Part shown: positions 52,144 to 60,672 of the stretch, one piece after another | Numbering within the stretch: the stretch's first letter is position 1 | How the letters are laid out: the number at the start of each line of letters is the position of its first letter | From: Bacillus sp. KH172YL63 | GTDB lineage: Bacteria > Bacillota > Bacilli > Bacillales > Bacillaceae_B | Assembly: GCF_011398925.1 (NCBI RefSeq) | Contig: NZ_AP022842.1 | Coordinates: forward strand, 3,780,001-3,844,000 | DNA length: 64,000 nt | Direction of reading: 5' to 3' | Translations under genes and position numbers: made by a program | Notes under the pieces: generated by a model | The model's input: only the letters and a program-made list of their open reading frames with translations | Told to the model about the DNA's origin: nothing | The model's database searches: none

Positions 52144-53829
52144 ATGAAGCAGCCTTGGTGGAAGCGTGCGGTTGTGTATCAGATTTATCCGAAGAGTTTT
52201 TATGATACGTCGGGGAATGGCGTTGGTGATATAAAGGGGATTACGGCGAAGCTTGATTATTTGAAGGAGCTTGGTGTTGATGTGGTGTGGATGACGCCGA
52301 TCTATAAGTCCCCTCAGAATGACAATGGCTATGATATTAGCGATTATTTCAATATTCACGGGGAATACGGGACGATGGAGGATTTTGATGAGCTGTTGGA
52401 AGAAGCCCACAAGCGGGGCATCAAGATCATCATGGATATCGTCATCAACCATACATCGACGGAGAACGAGTGGTTCATCGAATCCCGGAAGTCGAAGGAT
52501 AATGAATTCCGTGACTTCTATATATGGAAGGACGGGAAACCGGACGGGTCCGAGCCGACGAATTGGCAGTCGAAGTTCGGCGGCAACGCCTGGCAGTACG
52601 ATGAAGCGACCGGCCAGTATTATCTTCACCTCTTCGACGTCACCCAGGCCGATCTGAACTGGGAAAATGATAAAGTCCGTAAGAAGCTGTACGATATGAT
52701 GCACTTCTGGCTGAAGAAAGGCGTCGACGGCTTCCGCCTGGACGTCATCAATCTCATCTCCAAGGATCAGGACTTCCCTGACGACGACGGCTCGGTCGCA
52801 CCAGGAGACGGCCGCAAGTTTTACACAGACGGTCCGAAAGTCCATGACTATATGCAGGAAATGAACAAGGAAGTCTTCTCCCACTACGACATCATGACCG
52901 TCGGGGAAATGTCATCGACGACGATCGATCACTGCATCAAGTATTCACATCCTGACCGGAACGAGCTCAGCATGACGTTCAATTTCCATCACTTGAAAGT
53001 GGATTATCCGAACGGCGAGAAATGGTCCGTCGCAGACTTCGACTTCCTGAAGTTGAAAGAGATCCTCTCCACCTGGCAGCGTGAGATGCATAAAGGCGGC
53101 GGCTGGAATGCCCTCTTCTGGTGCAACCACGATCAGCCGCGGATTGTATCACGCTACGGAGATGACGGCAAATACCATAACGAGTCAGCGAAGATGCTTG
53201 CGACCACGATCCATATGATGCAGGGTACCCCTTATATTTATCAAGGGGAAGAATTCGGGATGACAAATCCGAAGTTCACAAGCATCGATGAATACCGTGA
53301 TGTAGAATCAATCAATATCTTCAATATTTTAAAGGAACAAGGAAAATCGGAAGACGAAATCCTTGAGATCCTCCGTCATAAATCACGTGACAACTCACGG
53401 ACGCCGGTGCAGTGGAACGGAGAAGCAAACGCCGGATTCACAAGCGGCACACCTTGGATTCCAGTCTCGAAAAACTACAAGGAAATCAATGCCGACCAAG
53501 CATTAAAAGATGAGAACTCTGTCTTCTATCACTATCAGAAGCTGAACTCTCTCCGCAAAGAATACGACATCATCGTGGACGGAGACTATCAGTTGATACT
53601 GGAAGATCATCCTCAGATTTTTGCATATGTACGAAACGGTGATGGGGAGAAGCTGCTCGTCGTGAACAACTTCTATGGTCACGAAGCGGAATTCGCCCTC
53701 CCTGATGATATCAATGTAGAGAACTGGACGAGTGAGATCTTACTTTCGAATTATGGGGATATGGAGAATGTGTATGAGAAGATTACACTTCGACCTTATG
53801 AATCGATTGTGTTTCGATTGACCCAATAA
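52144..53829 (+). CDS. treA: Trehalose-6-phosphate hydrolase
   Basis: 561 residues, GH13 enzyme that splits trehalose-6-phosphate into glucose and glucose-6-phosphate. GH13 regions: DVVWMTPIYKSPQNDNGYDI, MDIVINHTSTENEWF, DGFRLDVINLI (nucleophile Asp), TVGEMSSTT (acid Glu) and NHDQPRIVSRYG. The ATG before KQPWWKR matches the family start; a TTG two codons earlier has AAGGA at a better distance, so the start is uncertain by six bases. Confidence 0.95.
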   Translation: MKQPWWKRAVVYQIYPKSFYDTSGNGVGDIKGITAKLDYLKELGVDVVWMTPIYKSPQNDNGYDISDYFNIHGEYGTMEDFDELLEEAHKRGIKIIMDIVINHTSTENEWFIESRKSKDNEFRDFYIWKDGKPDGSEPTNWQSKFGGNAWQYDEATGQYYLHLFDVTQADLNWENDKVRKKLYDMMHFWLKKGVDGFRLDVINLISKDQDFPDDDGSVAPGDGRKFYTDGPKVHDYMQEMNKEVFSHYDIMTVGEMSSTTIDHCIKYSHPDRNELSMTFNFHHLKVDYPNGEKWSVADFDFLKLKEILSTWQREMHKGGGWNALFWCNHDQPRIVSRYGDDGKYHNESAKMLATTIHMMQGTPYIYQGEEFGMTNPKFTSIDEYRDVESINIFNILKEQGKSEDEILEILRHKSRDNSRTPVQWNGEANAGFTSGTPWIPVSKNYKEINADQALKDENSVFYHYQKLNSLRKEYDIIVDGDYQLILEDHPQIFAYVRNGDGEKLLVVNNFYGHEAEFALPDDINVENWTSEILLSNYGDMENVYEKITLRPYESIVFRLTQ

Positions 53830-53835
53830 TATTAA

Positions 53836-53864
53836 AGCATTGTCCTCGGACAATGCTTTTTTTA
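53836..53864 (+). terminator. Intrinsic terminator of treA
   Basis: AGCATTGTCC-TC-GGACAATGCT followed by TTTTTT. Confidence 0.92.
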
Positions 53865-53910
53865 ATGATGTAAAGCTTACCAATCCAAAAAATGGGTATA
53901 TAATAGTCGT

Positions 53911-54081
53911 GTTACATTTTTCGTTCAAAAGAAAGAATGTCGACAAAACGATTATGGTCTACGGCCCGCAGAGGTGATTCATCCCGGTCTTGTTTCTCCT
54001 GCAGAAGAGCTGATGAGGGAAAAAGTAGAAGCTGATATAAAGAAAAAAACATATAAAGAAGAGGGAAAAGATGAAAATTAA
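53911..54081 (+). pseudogene. Possible remnant of a small coding gene
   Basis: Two overlapping frames read like protein: one gives NVDKTIMVYGPQR before a stop near 53976, the next continues with HPGLVSPAEELMREKVEADI to a TAA at 54079-54081. The first resembles the VDKAVMIYGYNQ segment of the DUF4176 lipoprotein just downstream. A frameshifted or deleted duplicate of that gene is a possible reading; noise cannot be excluded. Confidence 0.3.
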
Positions 54082-54454
54082 ATCACTACTCATACTGACA
54101 TTGATCGTGTTTACTTTACTTGGCTGCAACAATGCAGCCACCAATGAGGATAAAATGGACGAAAAAATGAAGGAAGAAAGCCTCGACCCGACTAAGCTGC
54201 TTCCCATCGGTACAGTTGTCAAGCTTTCTAAAGTTGACAAAGCGGTTATGATTTATGGCTACAATCAAATACAAGTAAGCACGAATAAACAATTTGACTA
54301 TATCGGGGTCCCTTACCCGGAAGGAAACATTTCACCTGATTATAACGTTTTCTTTAACCGCAATCTAATAGAAGACGTCTTGCATAACGGTTATGTAACG
54401 GATGAAGACAAAAAGATCCGGGAAGAAGCAGACCGTGAAGAGAATACTTACTAG
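54071..54454 (+). CDS. DUF4176-type lipoprotein
   Basis: 127 residues. Signal peptide and lipobox LLGC (Cys 19). The domain LLPIGTVVKLSKVDKAVMIY, FDYIGVPYPEGNIS and VFFNRNLIEDVLHNGYVTDE matches DUF4176, a small family often found next to type VII secretion effectors and immunity genes. Here only the lipoprotein form and a small membrane protein are present. The ribosome site is GAGGGAAAAG. Confidence 0.72.
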   Translation: MKIKSLLILTLIVFTLLGCNNAATNEDKMDEKMKEESLDPTKLLPIGTVVKLSKVDKAVMIYGYNQIQVSTNKQFDYIGVPYPEGNISPDYNVFFNRNLIEDVLHNGYVTDEDKKIREEADREENTY

Positions 54455-54465
54455 GAGGCTTACAT

Positions 54466-54717
54466 ATGTTCACAACGAATCCATCTCTAAGAAAAATCAT
54501 CCGGACAGGTCTTCTTGTGTTCGCTATAATGGGGTTTATCAGCGGCACATTACCGCTCGCCATCATCACTCCCGGTATCCTTTCGGGCTCGTACACGTCT
54601 GAACAGCTCCCAGCGTTCACTGTCGTAGCAGTCGTAAATTATGCTTTTGCCATCATGTTGTTGATCGTCCGCAGAAAATATTTTAAAAGTGATTCAAGCA
54701 AAGATAATATAAGTTAA
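54466..54717 (+). CDS. Small two-helix membrane protein
   Basis: 83 residues with two hydrophobic segments (TGLLVFAIMGFISGTLPLAI and VVAVVNYAFAIMLLIV). The ribosome site TAGGAGGCTTACAT is 11 bases after the DUF4176 stop, so the two are co-transcribed. I do not recognise a family. Confidence 0.6.
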   Translation: MFTTNPSLRKIIRTGLLVFAIMGFISGTLPLAIITPGILSGSYTSEQLPAFTVVAVVNYAFAIMLLIVRRKYFKSDSSKDNIS

Positions 54718-54785
54718 CTCAAAACACAAAAAAGTTAACATTTATCTTCTTTTATGAGATACTACTGCTAAAAGGAGATATTTAT

Positions 54786-54950
54786 ATGCCTACAAAACAA
54801 ATCGTGCAATCTATTATAGAAGAAATGGAAACAAAACGTATCCAGCTTGGTACAGTTGCCCGAATCTATGGTTTCTCACACCCTGATACGGTGAAAATCA
54901 GTCAGGAGCTGGATGATTTATTTAATCTTTATCAATCAGAGAAACAATAA
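54786..54950 (+). CDS. Spo0E-like aspartyl-phosphate phosphatase
   Basis: 54 residues: MPTKQIVQSIIEEMETKRIQ ... the family motif SQELDDLFNLYQ near the C-terminus. Spo0E-type proteins dephosphorylate Spo0A-P or related regulators and so delay sporulation. The ribosome site AAAAGGAGATATTTAT is strong. Too short to be found by length-limited gene calls. Confidence 0.82.
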   Translation: MPTKQIVQSIIEEMETKRIQLGTVARIYGFSHPDTVKISQELDDLFNLYQSEKQ

Positions 54951-54976
54951 GAGGCTGTGTATGCACACAGCCTCTT
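54951..54976 (+). terminator. Terminator hairpin of the Spo0E-like gene
   Basis: GAGGCTGTGT-ATGC-ACACAGCCTC directly after the stop. A T run is weak, so it may also serve the convergent gene on the minus strand. Confidence 0.65.
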
Positions 54977-54981
54977 GTGAT

Positions 54982-55578
54982 TTATTCCGCAGCTTCCTCT
55001 TCAGTAGCCAGGAAGAAAATCGCCGCAACCTTCCAGCCATCCTCTTTATGATGGAAAACCGTTACCTGCTTGCCTGATTTGGTGACTTCTTTATCACTGT
55101 TCGGGTCCTTTGTCGTCGCTTTGATTTCTGCGTACACGTCTGCTTTCTTACCGGCAGCATAGTTGATGATCTTAACATTATCAACCGTACGCTTCGAGTC
55201 GACCGCATCAAAGATCTGCTTCACATAGCGCTCTTCGTCTTCATACTTGAAGTTCACCGGCGTCTTCGAGATGACGCTCATGTATGAGTCGAAATCTTCT
55301 TCATTAAAAGCCGTGATATATTGATCAAAGGCAGCGTTGATCGCCGTCTTATCCTCTTCAGGGATCCCCTCTGCTTCCTCAAGTGCACTCGCATCTTCTA
55401 CCACCTGGGTCATCTGGTTCAGCGATGCTGCTTCATCAGTCGCAGGATCTTCACTCGGGCTGACTTCTTCCGTCTTTTCCGCTTCTTCTTTCTTGTCCTC
55501 ATCTTCCCCACAAGCACCAAGTAACAGCGTGCTCATGCCAATTCCCAACATGATTTTCTTCCACTGGTGTTTCGACAA
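54982..55578 (-). CDS. Lipoprotein with NTF2-like domain
   Basis: 198 residues from a TTG start. Signal peptide with lipobox LLGAC (Cys 23), an acidic linker, and a domain of about 110 residues (AINAAFDQYITAFNEEDFDS, KQVTVFHHKEDGWKVAAIFF) with NTF2/SnoaL-like pattern. It is anchored outside the membrane. Function unknown. It is convergent with the Spo0E-like gene and divergent from treR. Confidence 0.7.
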   Translation of the reverse strand: MSKHQWKKIMLGIGMSTLLLGACGEDEDKKEEAEKTEEVSPSEDPATDEAASLNQMTQVVEDASALEEAEGIPEEDKTAINAAFDQYITAFNEEDFDSYMSVISKTPVNFKYEDEERYVKQIFDAVDSKRTVDNVKIINYAAGKKADVYAEIKATTKDPNSDKEVTKSGKQVTVFHHKEDGWKVAAIFFLATEEEAAE

Positions 55579-55696
55579 TGTTCTTCACCCTTTTCTTAAA
55601 TTTGCACTATCTCCATTCTATTGAAAATATTCGCAACACTCAAGTTGAATCTCATTTCTTCCCATTAATTATGGTAAAATAATAGATGGTGATATT

Positions 55697-56416
55697 ATGA
55701 CGAAAAGTAATAAATACAAACAAATCTTTGAAGACCTTTCAGAAAAAATCCAGGACGGCACCTATCAGGCGAATACGATCCTTCCATCGGAGAACGAGCT
55801 GACGGTCATGTATTCCACTTCACGTGAGACGATTCGTAAAGCGCTTACACTCCTGGCACAAAAAGGACTGATACAGAAACTGCGGGGAAAAGGCTCCCTT
55901 GTGCTCGATGCGTCCCGTATGAGCTTTCCTGTTTCCGGCCTCGTCAGCTTCAAGGAGCTGCAGACATCCATGGGACGGGAATCAATCGAAACCTATGTCC
56001 ACGACTTCGGATTGATCCGGGCCGCAGAGGTCGCCAACCAGCTCGAGACGTCCCGTGACAGTGAAGTATGGAAAGTCGTGCGATCCCGCAAAATCGGCGG
56101 CGAGAGGATCATCTTAGATAAGTCTTATTTCTTAAAAGAGCAGGTCCCGCTTCTGACAAAAGACATATGCGAGAACTCGATTTATGAGTACCTTGAAGGT
56201 GAGCTGAACCTTCCCATCGACTTCGCCAAAAAGGAAATCGTCGTGGAACAATGCACAGAAGAAGACCGGAAGCATCTCGACCTCCACGGTTACGACCATG
56301 TTGTCGTCGTGAAGAATTATGTCCACCTCAAGGATGCAACACTATTTGAATATACCGAATCCCGCCACCGCCTCGACATGTTCCGGTTCGTCGACTTTGC
56401 CCGGAGAAAGAATTAG
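55697..56416 (+). CDS. treR: Trehalose operon repressor TreR
   Basis: 239 residues. N-terminal GntR winged helix (IFEDLSEKIQDGTYQANTIL, SENELTVMYSTSRETIRKAL, RGKGSLVL) and a C-terminal UTRA sugar-phosphate domain. Its presence is matched by three TreR-type operators upstream of treP and treA. It is separated from treA by about 1.9 kb of small genes, unlike the contiguous treP-treA-treR order of B. subtilis. Confidence 0.94.
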   Translation: MTKSNKYKQIFEDLSEKIQDGTYQANTILPSENELTVMYSTSRETIRKALTLLAQKGLIQKLRGKGSLVLDASRMSFPVSGLVSFKELQTSMGRESIETYVHDFGLIRAAEVANQLETSRDSEVWKVVRSRKIGGERIILDKSYFLKEQVPLLTKDICENSIYEYLEGELNLPIDFAKKEIVVEQCTEEDRKHLDLHGYDHVVVVKNYVHLKDATLFEYTESRHRLDMFRFVDFARRKN

Positions 56417-56423
56417 GGATTGA

Positions 56424-56453
56424 GTCCACTTCCTTGCAGGGAGTGGATTTTTT
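56424..56453 (+). terminator. Intrinsic terminator of treR
   Basis: TCCACTTCC-TTGCA-GGGAGTGGA followed by TTTTTT. Confidence 0.85.
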
Positions 56454-56499
56454 GATTGTGTTAAGTAAGCATGTATATGCCAGAGAGAAAATATAGTAC

Positions 56500-56528
56500 A
56501 AAAAACGGCCCTTCAACACGAAGGGCCG
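56500..56528 (-). terminator. Intrinsic terminator of degU
   Basis: Minus strand CGGCCCTTC-GTGTT-GAAGGGCCG followed by TTTTTTG. Confidence 0.92.
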
Positions 56529-56571
56529 CTCTCTCAACAACAAATTCACAATACCTGTCTCTCTTCTACTG

Positions 56572-57249
56572 TTAGCGTACTTCCACCCAGCCGTTTTTGA
56601 TCGCAGTCACAACTGCCTGGGTACGGTCGTTCACGTTCATTTTTTGGAGGATATTGCTCACATGGTTTTTAACCGTCTTTTCACTGATGTATAAGCCTTC
56701 ACCAATCCCCCGGTTACTCTTACCGTCAGCAAGCATCTGCAGTACTTCACACTCACGGCGGGTCAATAGGTGAAGCGGGCGGCGAACTTCGGATTGCTGG
56801 AATCCTCCTGAGTTCTGGGCGTTTGCCAGGCGCTTGTATTCCGCTACAAGGTTGTGGGTCACCTTAGGATGAACATATGATCCGCCTTCTGCGACGATTT
56901 TCACTGCGTCGATCAGGGCGTCTGAATCCATCTCCTTCAGCAGATAACCAAGTGCACCTGTCTTCAGCGCATGGTTCACATAGTTCTCGTCATCGTGAAT
57001 CGATAAGATGATTACTTTCGTGTTTGGATACTTATCCATCAATTCACGCGTCGCTTCCACACCGTTGATCTCAGGCATGTTGATATCCATGAGGACAACA
57101 TCTGGTTCATGTGTCTCTACCAGGTTCATCGCTTCTGAACCATCATCACCTTCTGCCACTACGTTGAAAGAAGGTTCGAATTCAAGGATTCGTTTAACCC
57201 CTTCCCTGAAAAGTTGATGATCGTCAATGATAACAATATTTGTTGCCAT
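56572..57249 (-). CDS. degU: Response regulator DegU
   Basis: 225 residues. Receiver with [20 protein letters not shown] (phosphoacceptor Asp) and [13 protein letters not shown], then a LuxR HTH ([40 protein letters not shown]). DegU controls secreted enzymes, motility and competence. It follows degS by 30 bases. In B. subtilis the next gene is yviA (degV family); here treR follows on the other strand. Confidence 0.96.
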   Translation of the reverse strand: MATNIVIIDDHQLFREGVKRILEFEPSFNVVAEGDDGSEAMNLVETHEPDVVLMDINMPEINGVEATRELMDKYPNTKVIILSIHDDENYVNHALKTGALGYLLKEMDSDALIDAVKIVAEGGSYVHPKVTHNLVAEYKRLANAQNSGGFQQSEVRRPLHLLTRRECEVLQMLADGKSNRGIGEGLYISEKTVKNHVSNILQKMNVNDRTQAVVTAIKNGWVEVR

Positions 57250-57279
57250 ATCTTTCGCCTCCCTAAACCTTGGAAAAAT

Positions 57280-58422
57280 TTACGTATTAAGCGGTACCTG
57301 GATCAATATCACTGTTCCATTCCCAACTTTTGAGTCAATCTTGATGTCTCCTTCAAGAAGGTCGACACGTTCTTTCATCCCCATGATGCCAAAGGATCCT
57401 TTTTTCTCTTTATGTTGATCGAATCCTTTGCCGTTGTCTTTGATGACAACTGATATTTGGTCTTTCTTTACTTCTACTTTTACTTGTATATGGGTCGCTT
57501 CAGCGTGCTTAAGTGCATTCTGGACACTTTCTTGTACCAATCGGAACAGAGCGACTTCGAATTTGGAAGGAAGTCTGATATCGAGCCCCATATTCATGAA
57601 TTGAATCGAGGTCTCCGGATTATACTCTTCGATTGTACTCAAGTACTTTTTGAGGGTCGGGATCAACCCGAGATCATCGAGCGCCATCGGCCTTAAATCG
57701 TAGATGATGCGGCGGACCTCATAAAGGGCTGAGCGGACCATCCGCTTCAGATCGCGGATTTCCTTAATGGCATCCTCTGTACTCTTCTCCCGGTATACCC
57801 GCTCGATCAAATCAGAACGGATCAGGACATTTGCCATCATCTGGGCAGGACCGTCATGAATCTCACGGGACAAACGCTTTCGCTCATCCTCCTGTGCCTC
57901 AATGATCTTGAGACCGAAATCCTGACGCTGCTTCGCATCCTCCAACGCCTCATTCACTTGCCTTAAGTCACTATTTAAATAATTGAGGACAACCGATATT
58001 TGTGAACAAAGGTTTTCTGCCCGTTCAATCGTATCCCCAAGGGTTTGCAGGCGCCTTTCAAGCTCGTCCCTGCGTCCTCTAAGCTGCTTTTCCTGCTGCC
58101 GGTTCATCGACAGCTTCATCTGCAGGTCATGGGCCTTTTCGTATGCTTCTCTTACCTGATCCTCTGAATAGGTCTGGAAATGCTTGCTGACCTCGGATAA
58201 CCTGACCCGGGCAAGCTTTGACTTCTGATGGAGGGTATCCCCTTCATCAATCACCTTCAGGACCATCTCTTTCACTTCGAGCAGTTCTCTCACTAAATCA
58301 TCATAATCATTTCGACATTGTTCGCCAATCTGGAAGATTTCATCCTTACTTTCGTCAACTGTATCGACCATCTTTTTCAGGATGATATCCAACATCTTGG
58401 TGTCTATTTTACGTAATGGCAC
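57280..58422 (-). CDS. degS: Sensor kinase DegS
   Basis: 380 residues, soluble. N-terminal coiled-coil region, then the HisKA-3 box RLSREIHDGPAQMMANVLIR (phosphoacceptor His) and the ATPase boxes LVQESVQNALKHAEATHIQV, VIKDNGKGFD and GSFGIMGMKERV. It phosphorylates DegU. Standard length and order. Confidence 0.96.
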   Translation of the reverse strand: MPLRKIDTKMLDIILKKMVDTVDESKDEIFQIGEQCRNDYDDLVRELLEVKEMVLKVIDEGDTLHQKSKLARVRLSEVSKHFQTYSEDQVREAYEKAHDLQMKLSMNRQQEKQLRGRRDELERRLQTLGDTIERAENLCSQISVVLNYLNSDLRQVNEALEDAKQRQDFGLKIIEAQEDERKRLSREIHDGPAQMMANVLIRSDLIERVYREKSTEDAIKEIRDLKRMVRSALYEVRRIIYDLRPMALDDLGLIPTLKKYLSTIEEYNPETSIQFMNMGLDIRLPSKFEVALFRLVQESVQNALKHAEATHIQVKVEVKKDQISVVIKDNGKGFDQHKEKKGSFGIMGMKERVDLLEGDIKIDSKVGNGTVILIQVPLNT

Positions 58423-58913
58423 GGTACACCCCTCTTTTGTTCCACAATAGTCGTCAGCCTAATAAAGCTTGGTCACTATACTCAAGTCACGACAATGGAT
58501 GTAGATAGACCTACTCTCTCATCTATAAACAAGTACCTATTATCATTTCCATGAATATTGGTTAAACTCCTTTATTCATCTAGGCATATTCCTACACGAC
58601 GCCTCATTCAAGGCATCATCTCCTCCAATCCATGAGAAAAGAATGGCAATTATCTAGACCATTCGTTGTCATAGCGGAGCCTGGAACAACTGAAGTATCT
58701 CTATCAGCGTCCATTATACCATGTCATAAATTGTCGGAGATTAAAGTTTGATTACATTGTATTACCATTATTTCATGTAGAGCCAGTATTTACCTTATTT
58801 ACACTACCGTCACTAGTGCTCAAGTTGTGCAATACCCCTTCATTTTATATAGTATAAGAAAGAGAAAAATGCGTAACTTGTCGAAGAGGGACAAAAAAGG
58901 AAGGGGAAAAACG
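58423..58913. other. Divergent intergenic region between degS and yvyE
   Basis: About 490 bases that must hold the promoters of degS-degU (minus) and yvyE (plus). I see no RNA gene, operator or repeat I can assign with confidence. Confidence 0.5.
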
Positions 58914-59546
58914 ATGCTGCATCACTATCATACCGTCAAAGGGTACGGTGAACATGAAATCACAATCGAACGCTCAAGATTCATTACATATATCAATCGT
59001 GTCGAAACGGAAGAAGAAGCACAACAATTCATCGCGTCCATCAAGAAAAAGCACCATGACGCGAACCATAACTGCTCTGCGTACATGATCGGGGAGAATA
59101 ATCTGATCCAGAAAGCGAATGATGACGGAGAGCCGAGCGGTACTGCAGGTGTGCCGATGCTTGAAGTGTTGAAGAAACGGGATCTTAAGGATACAGTCGT
59201 TGTTGTCACACGTTACTTCGGCGGCATCAAGCTCGGTGCCGGCGGCCTGATCCGTGCGTATGGCCGGGCCACATCAGAGGGATTGAATGCTACCGGTATT
59301 GTCGAAAGGCGCCTTATGCGTGTGATGAAGACGAAGATAGATTATACGTGGCTTGGGAAGGTTGAGAATGAGGTGAGGTCTTCTCGTTATCAGTTGAAAG
59401 ACATTCACTATTTAGACGCTGTCGAGGTTGAAGTGTATGTGGAGGAAGCTTCTAAGGGTGAGTTTGTGGATTGGATGACGGAGTTGACGAATGGGCAAGG
59501 AGCAATAATGGAAGAGGAAAAAACTTACCTAGAAATCAATTTGTAA
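58914..59546 (+). CDS. yvyE: IMPACT-family protein YvyE
   Basis: 210 residues. The UPF0029/IMPACT N-terminal domain is clear (ITIERSRFITYINRVETEEE, DDGEPSGTAGVPMLEVL, VVVTRYFGGIKLGAGGLIRA), followed by a C-terminal DUF1949-type domain. The function is not settled. The ATG before LHHYHTVKG follows GGAAGGGGAAAAACG. It is divergent from degS, as in B. subtilis. Confidence 0.93.
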   Translation: MLHHYHTVKGYGEHEITIERSRFITYINRVETEEEAQQFIASIKKKHHDANHNCSAYMIGENNLIQKANDDGEPSGTAGVPMLEVLKKRDLKDTVVVVTRYFGGIKLGAGGLIRAYGRATSEGLNATGIVERRLMRVMKTKIDYTWLGKVENEVRSSRYQLKDIHYLDAVEVEVYVEEASKGEFVDWMTELTNGQGAIMEEEKTYLEINL

Positions 59547-59633
59547 TATTTTATCGCTTTTTGTTGCATTGTAGAATGAACTCTTTAGATATATACTTTT
59601 TAGGTGAGAGTTATAAAGCAGGAGTGGATTAAA

Positions 59634-60596
59634 TTGGATAGAATAAGAACAAAAACTAAAAAAAGAAGAAGATTGAGAATTAAAAGGATATTACTTCTTT
59701 TTGGATTCTTTTTATTGTTAATTGGAGCTTACGGGAGCTACGTCATATACAGTGCATATGAGGCTGCTAACAAGTCTTATAGTGAGTTAGACAGAGGTGA
59801 AAAATCCAAGCTGAGAGAAGAAGCAATAGAAGTTCAAAAAGACCCTTTTTCTTTACTAATTATGGGGGTTGAAGATTATTCTAGTGGAGGCGCGCACGGA
59901 AGAACCGATTCATTAATGGTTGCCACATTTAACCCTGAGGATCAATCAGTAAAGTTACTCAGCATCCCACGTGATACATTGACAGAGATTGCAGATACAA
60001 ATGAGAAAGATAAAATTAACCATGCCTATGCCAGCGGAGGAAAGGAAGCAACTATTGAGTCTGTAGAAAACTTATTGAATATACCAATAGATTATTATGT
60101 AACGATTGGTTTCGATAGTTTTAAAGACATTATCAACGAAGTTGGTGGAGTATCAGTAGACGTACCATTTGATTTTTACGAGAAAAGTGATGAAGACAAT
60201 CAAAAAATATATTTCACTGAAGGAACCATGGAATTAGATGGAGAAGAAGCATTAGCTTACGCTCGTATGCGCAAGCAGGATCCGAGAGGAGATTACGGAA
60301 GGAACGATAGACAAAAACAGATTCTTGAAGCAACAATTGATAAATTGTTATCTCCCTCCACAGTAACAAAACTGGACAATATCGCTGAACATATCGGTAA
60401 TAATGTCCAAACAAATATGAAAGTAAGTCAAGCTCTGGCAATCCAAAGTAAATATCCTAATTTCAGTACTAACAACATTGAAAAGCTTTCTTTAGAAGGG
60501 TATGATGAATACATTAACGATATTTTTTATTTTGTTCCAGACGAGACTGAGTTAGCAGAATTGACAGGACAATTAAAGAACCATCTAAATCAATAG
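59634..60596 (+). CDS. LytR-CpsA-Psr (LCP) family transferase
   Basis: 320 residues. A basic N-terminus, one membrane segment (ILLLFGFFLLLIGAYGSYVI) and an external LCP domain: LLIMGVEDYSSGGAHGRTDS, KLLSIPRDTLTEIAD, KINHAYASGG and EALAYARMRKQDPRGDYGRN. LCP enzymes attach teichoic acid or polysaccharide to peptidoglycan. The TTG start has AGGAGTGG eight bases upstream. Placed before polysaccharide genes. Confidence 0.9.
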   Translation: MDRIRTKTKKRRRLRIKRILLLFGFFLLLIGAYGSYVIYSAYEAANKSYSELDRGEKSKLREEAIEVQKDPFSLLIMGVEDYSSGGAHGRTDSLMVATFNPEDQSVKLLSIPRDTLTEIADTNEKDKINHAYASGGKEATIESVENLLNIPIDYYVTIGFDSFKDIINEVGGVSVDVPFDFYEKSDEDNQKIYFTEGTMELDGEEALAYARMRKQDPRGDYGRNDRQKQILEATIDKLLSPSTVTKLDNIAEHIGNNVQTNMKVSQALAIQSKYPNFSTNNIEKLSLEGYDEYINDIFYFVPDETELAELTGQLKNHLNQ

Positions 60597-60604
60597 AAGA
60601 AATA

Positions 60605-60642
60605 AAATCTAGAGTCTCATCTCTAGATTTTATTTTGTAAAT
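60605..60642 (+). terminator. Intrinsic terminator of the LCP gene
   Basis: AAAATCTAGAG-TCTCAT-CTCTAGATTTT followed by ATTTTG. Confidence 0.85.
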
Positions 60643-60672
60643 CCACAAATTCTGATAATAAGGAGGATCAAG

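Noticed and set aside
52015..52884. 289-codon frame antisense to treA
   Set aside because: A shadow of the treA reading frame; composition is set by the GH13 gene on the other strand.
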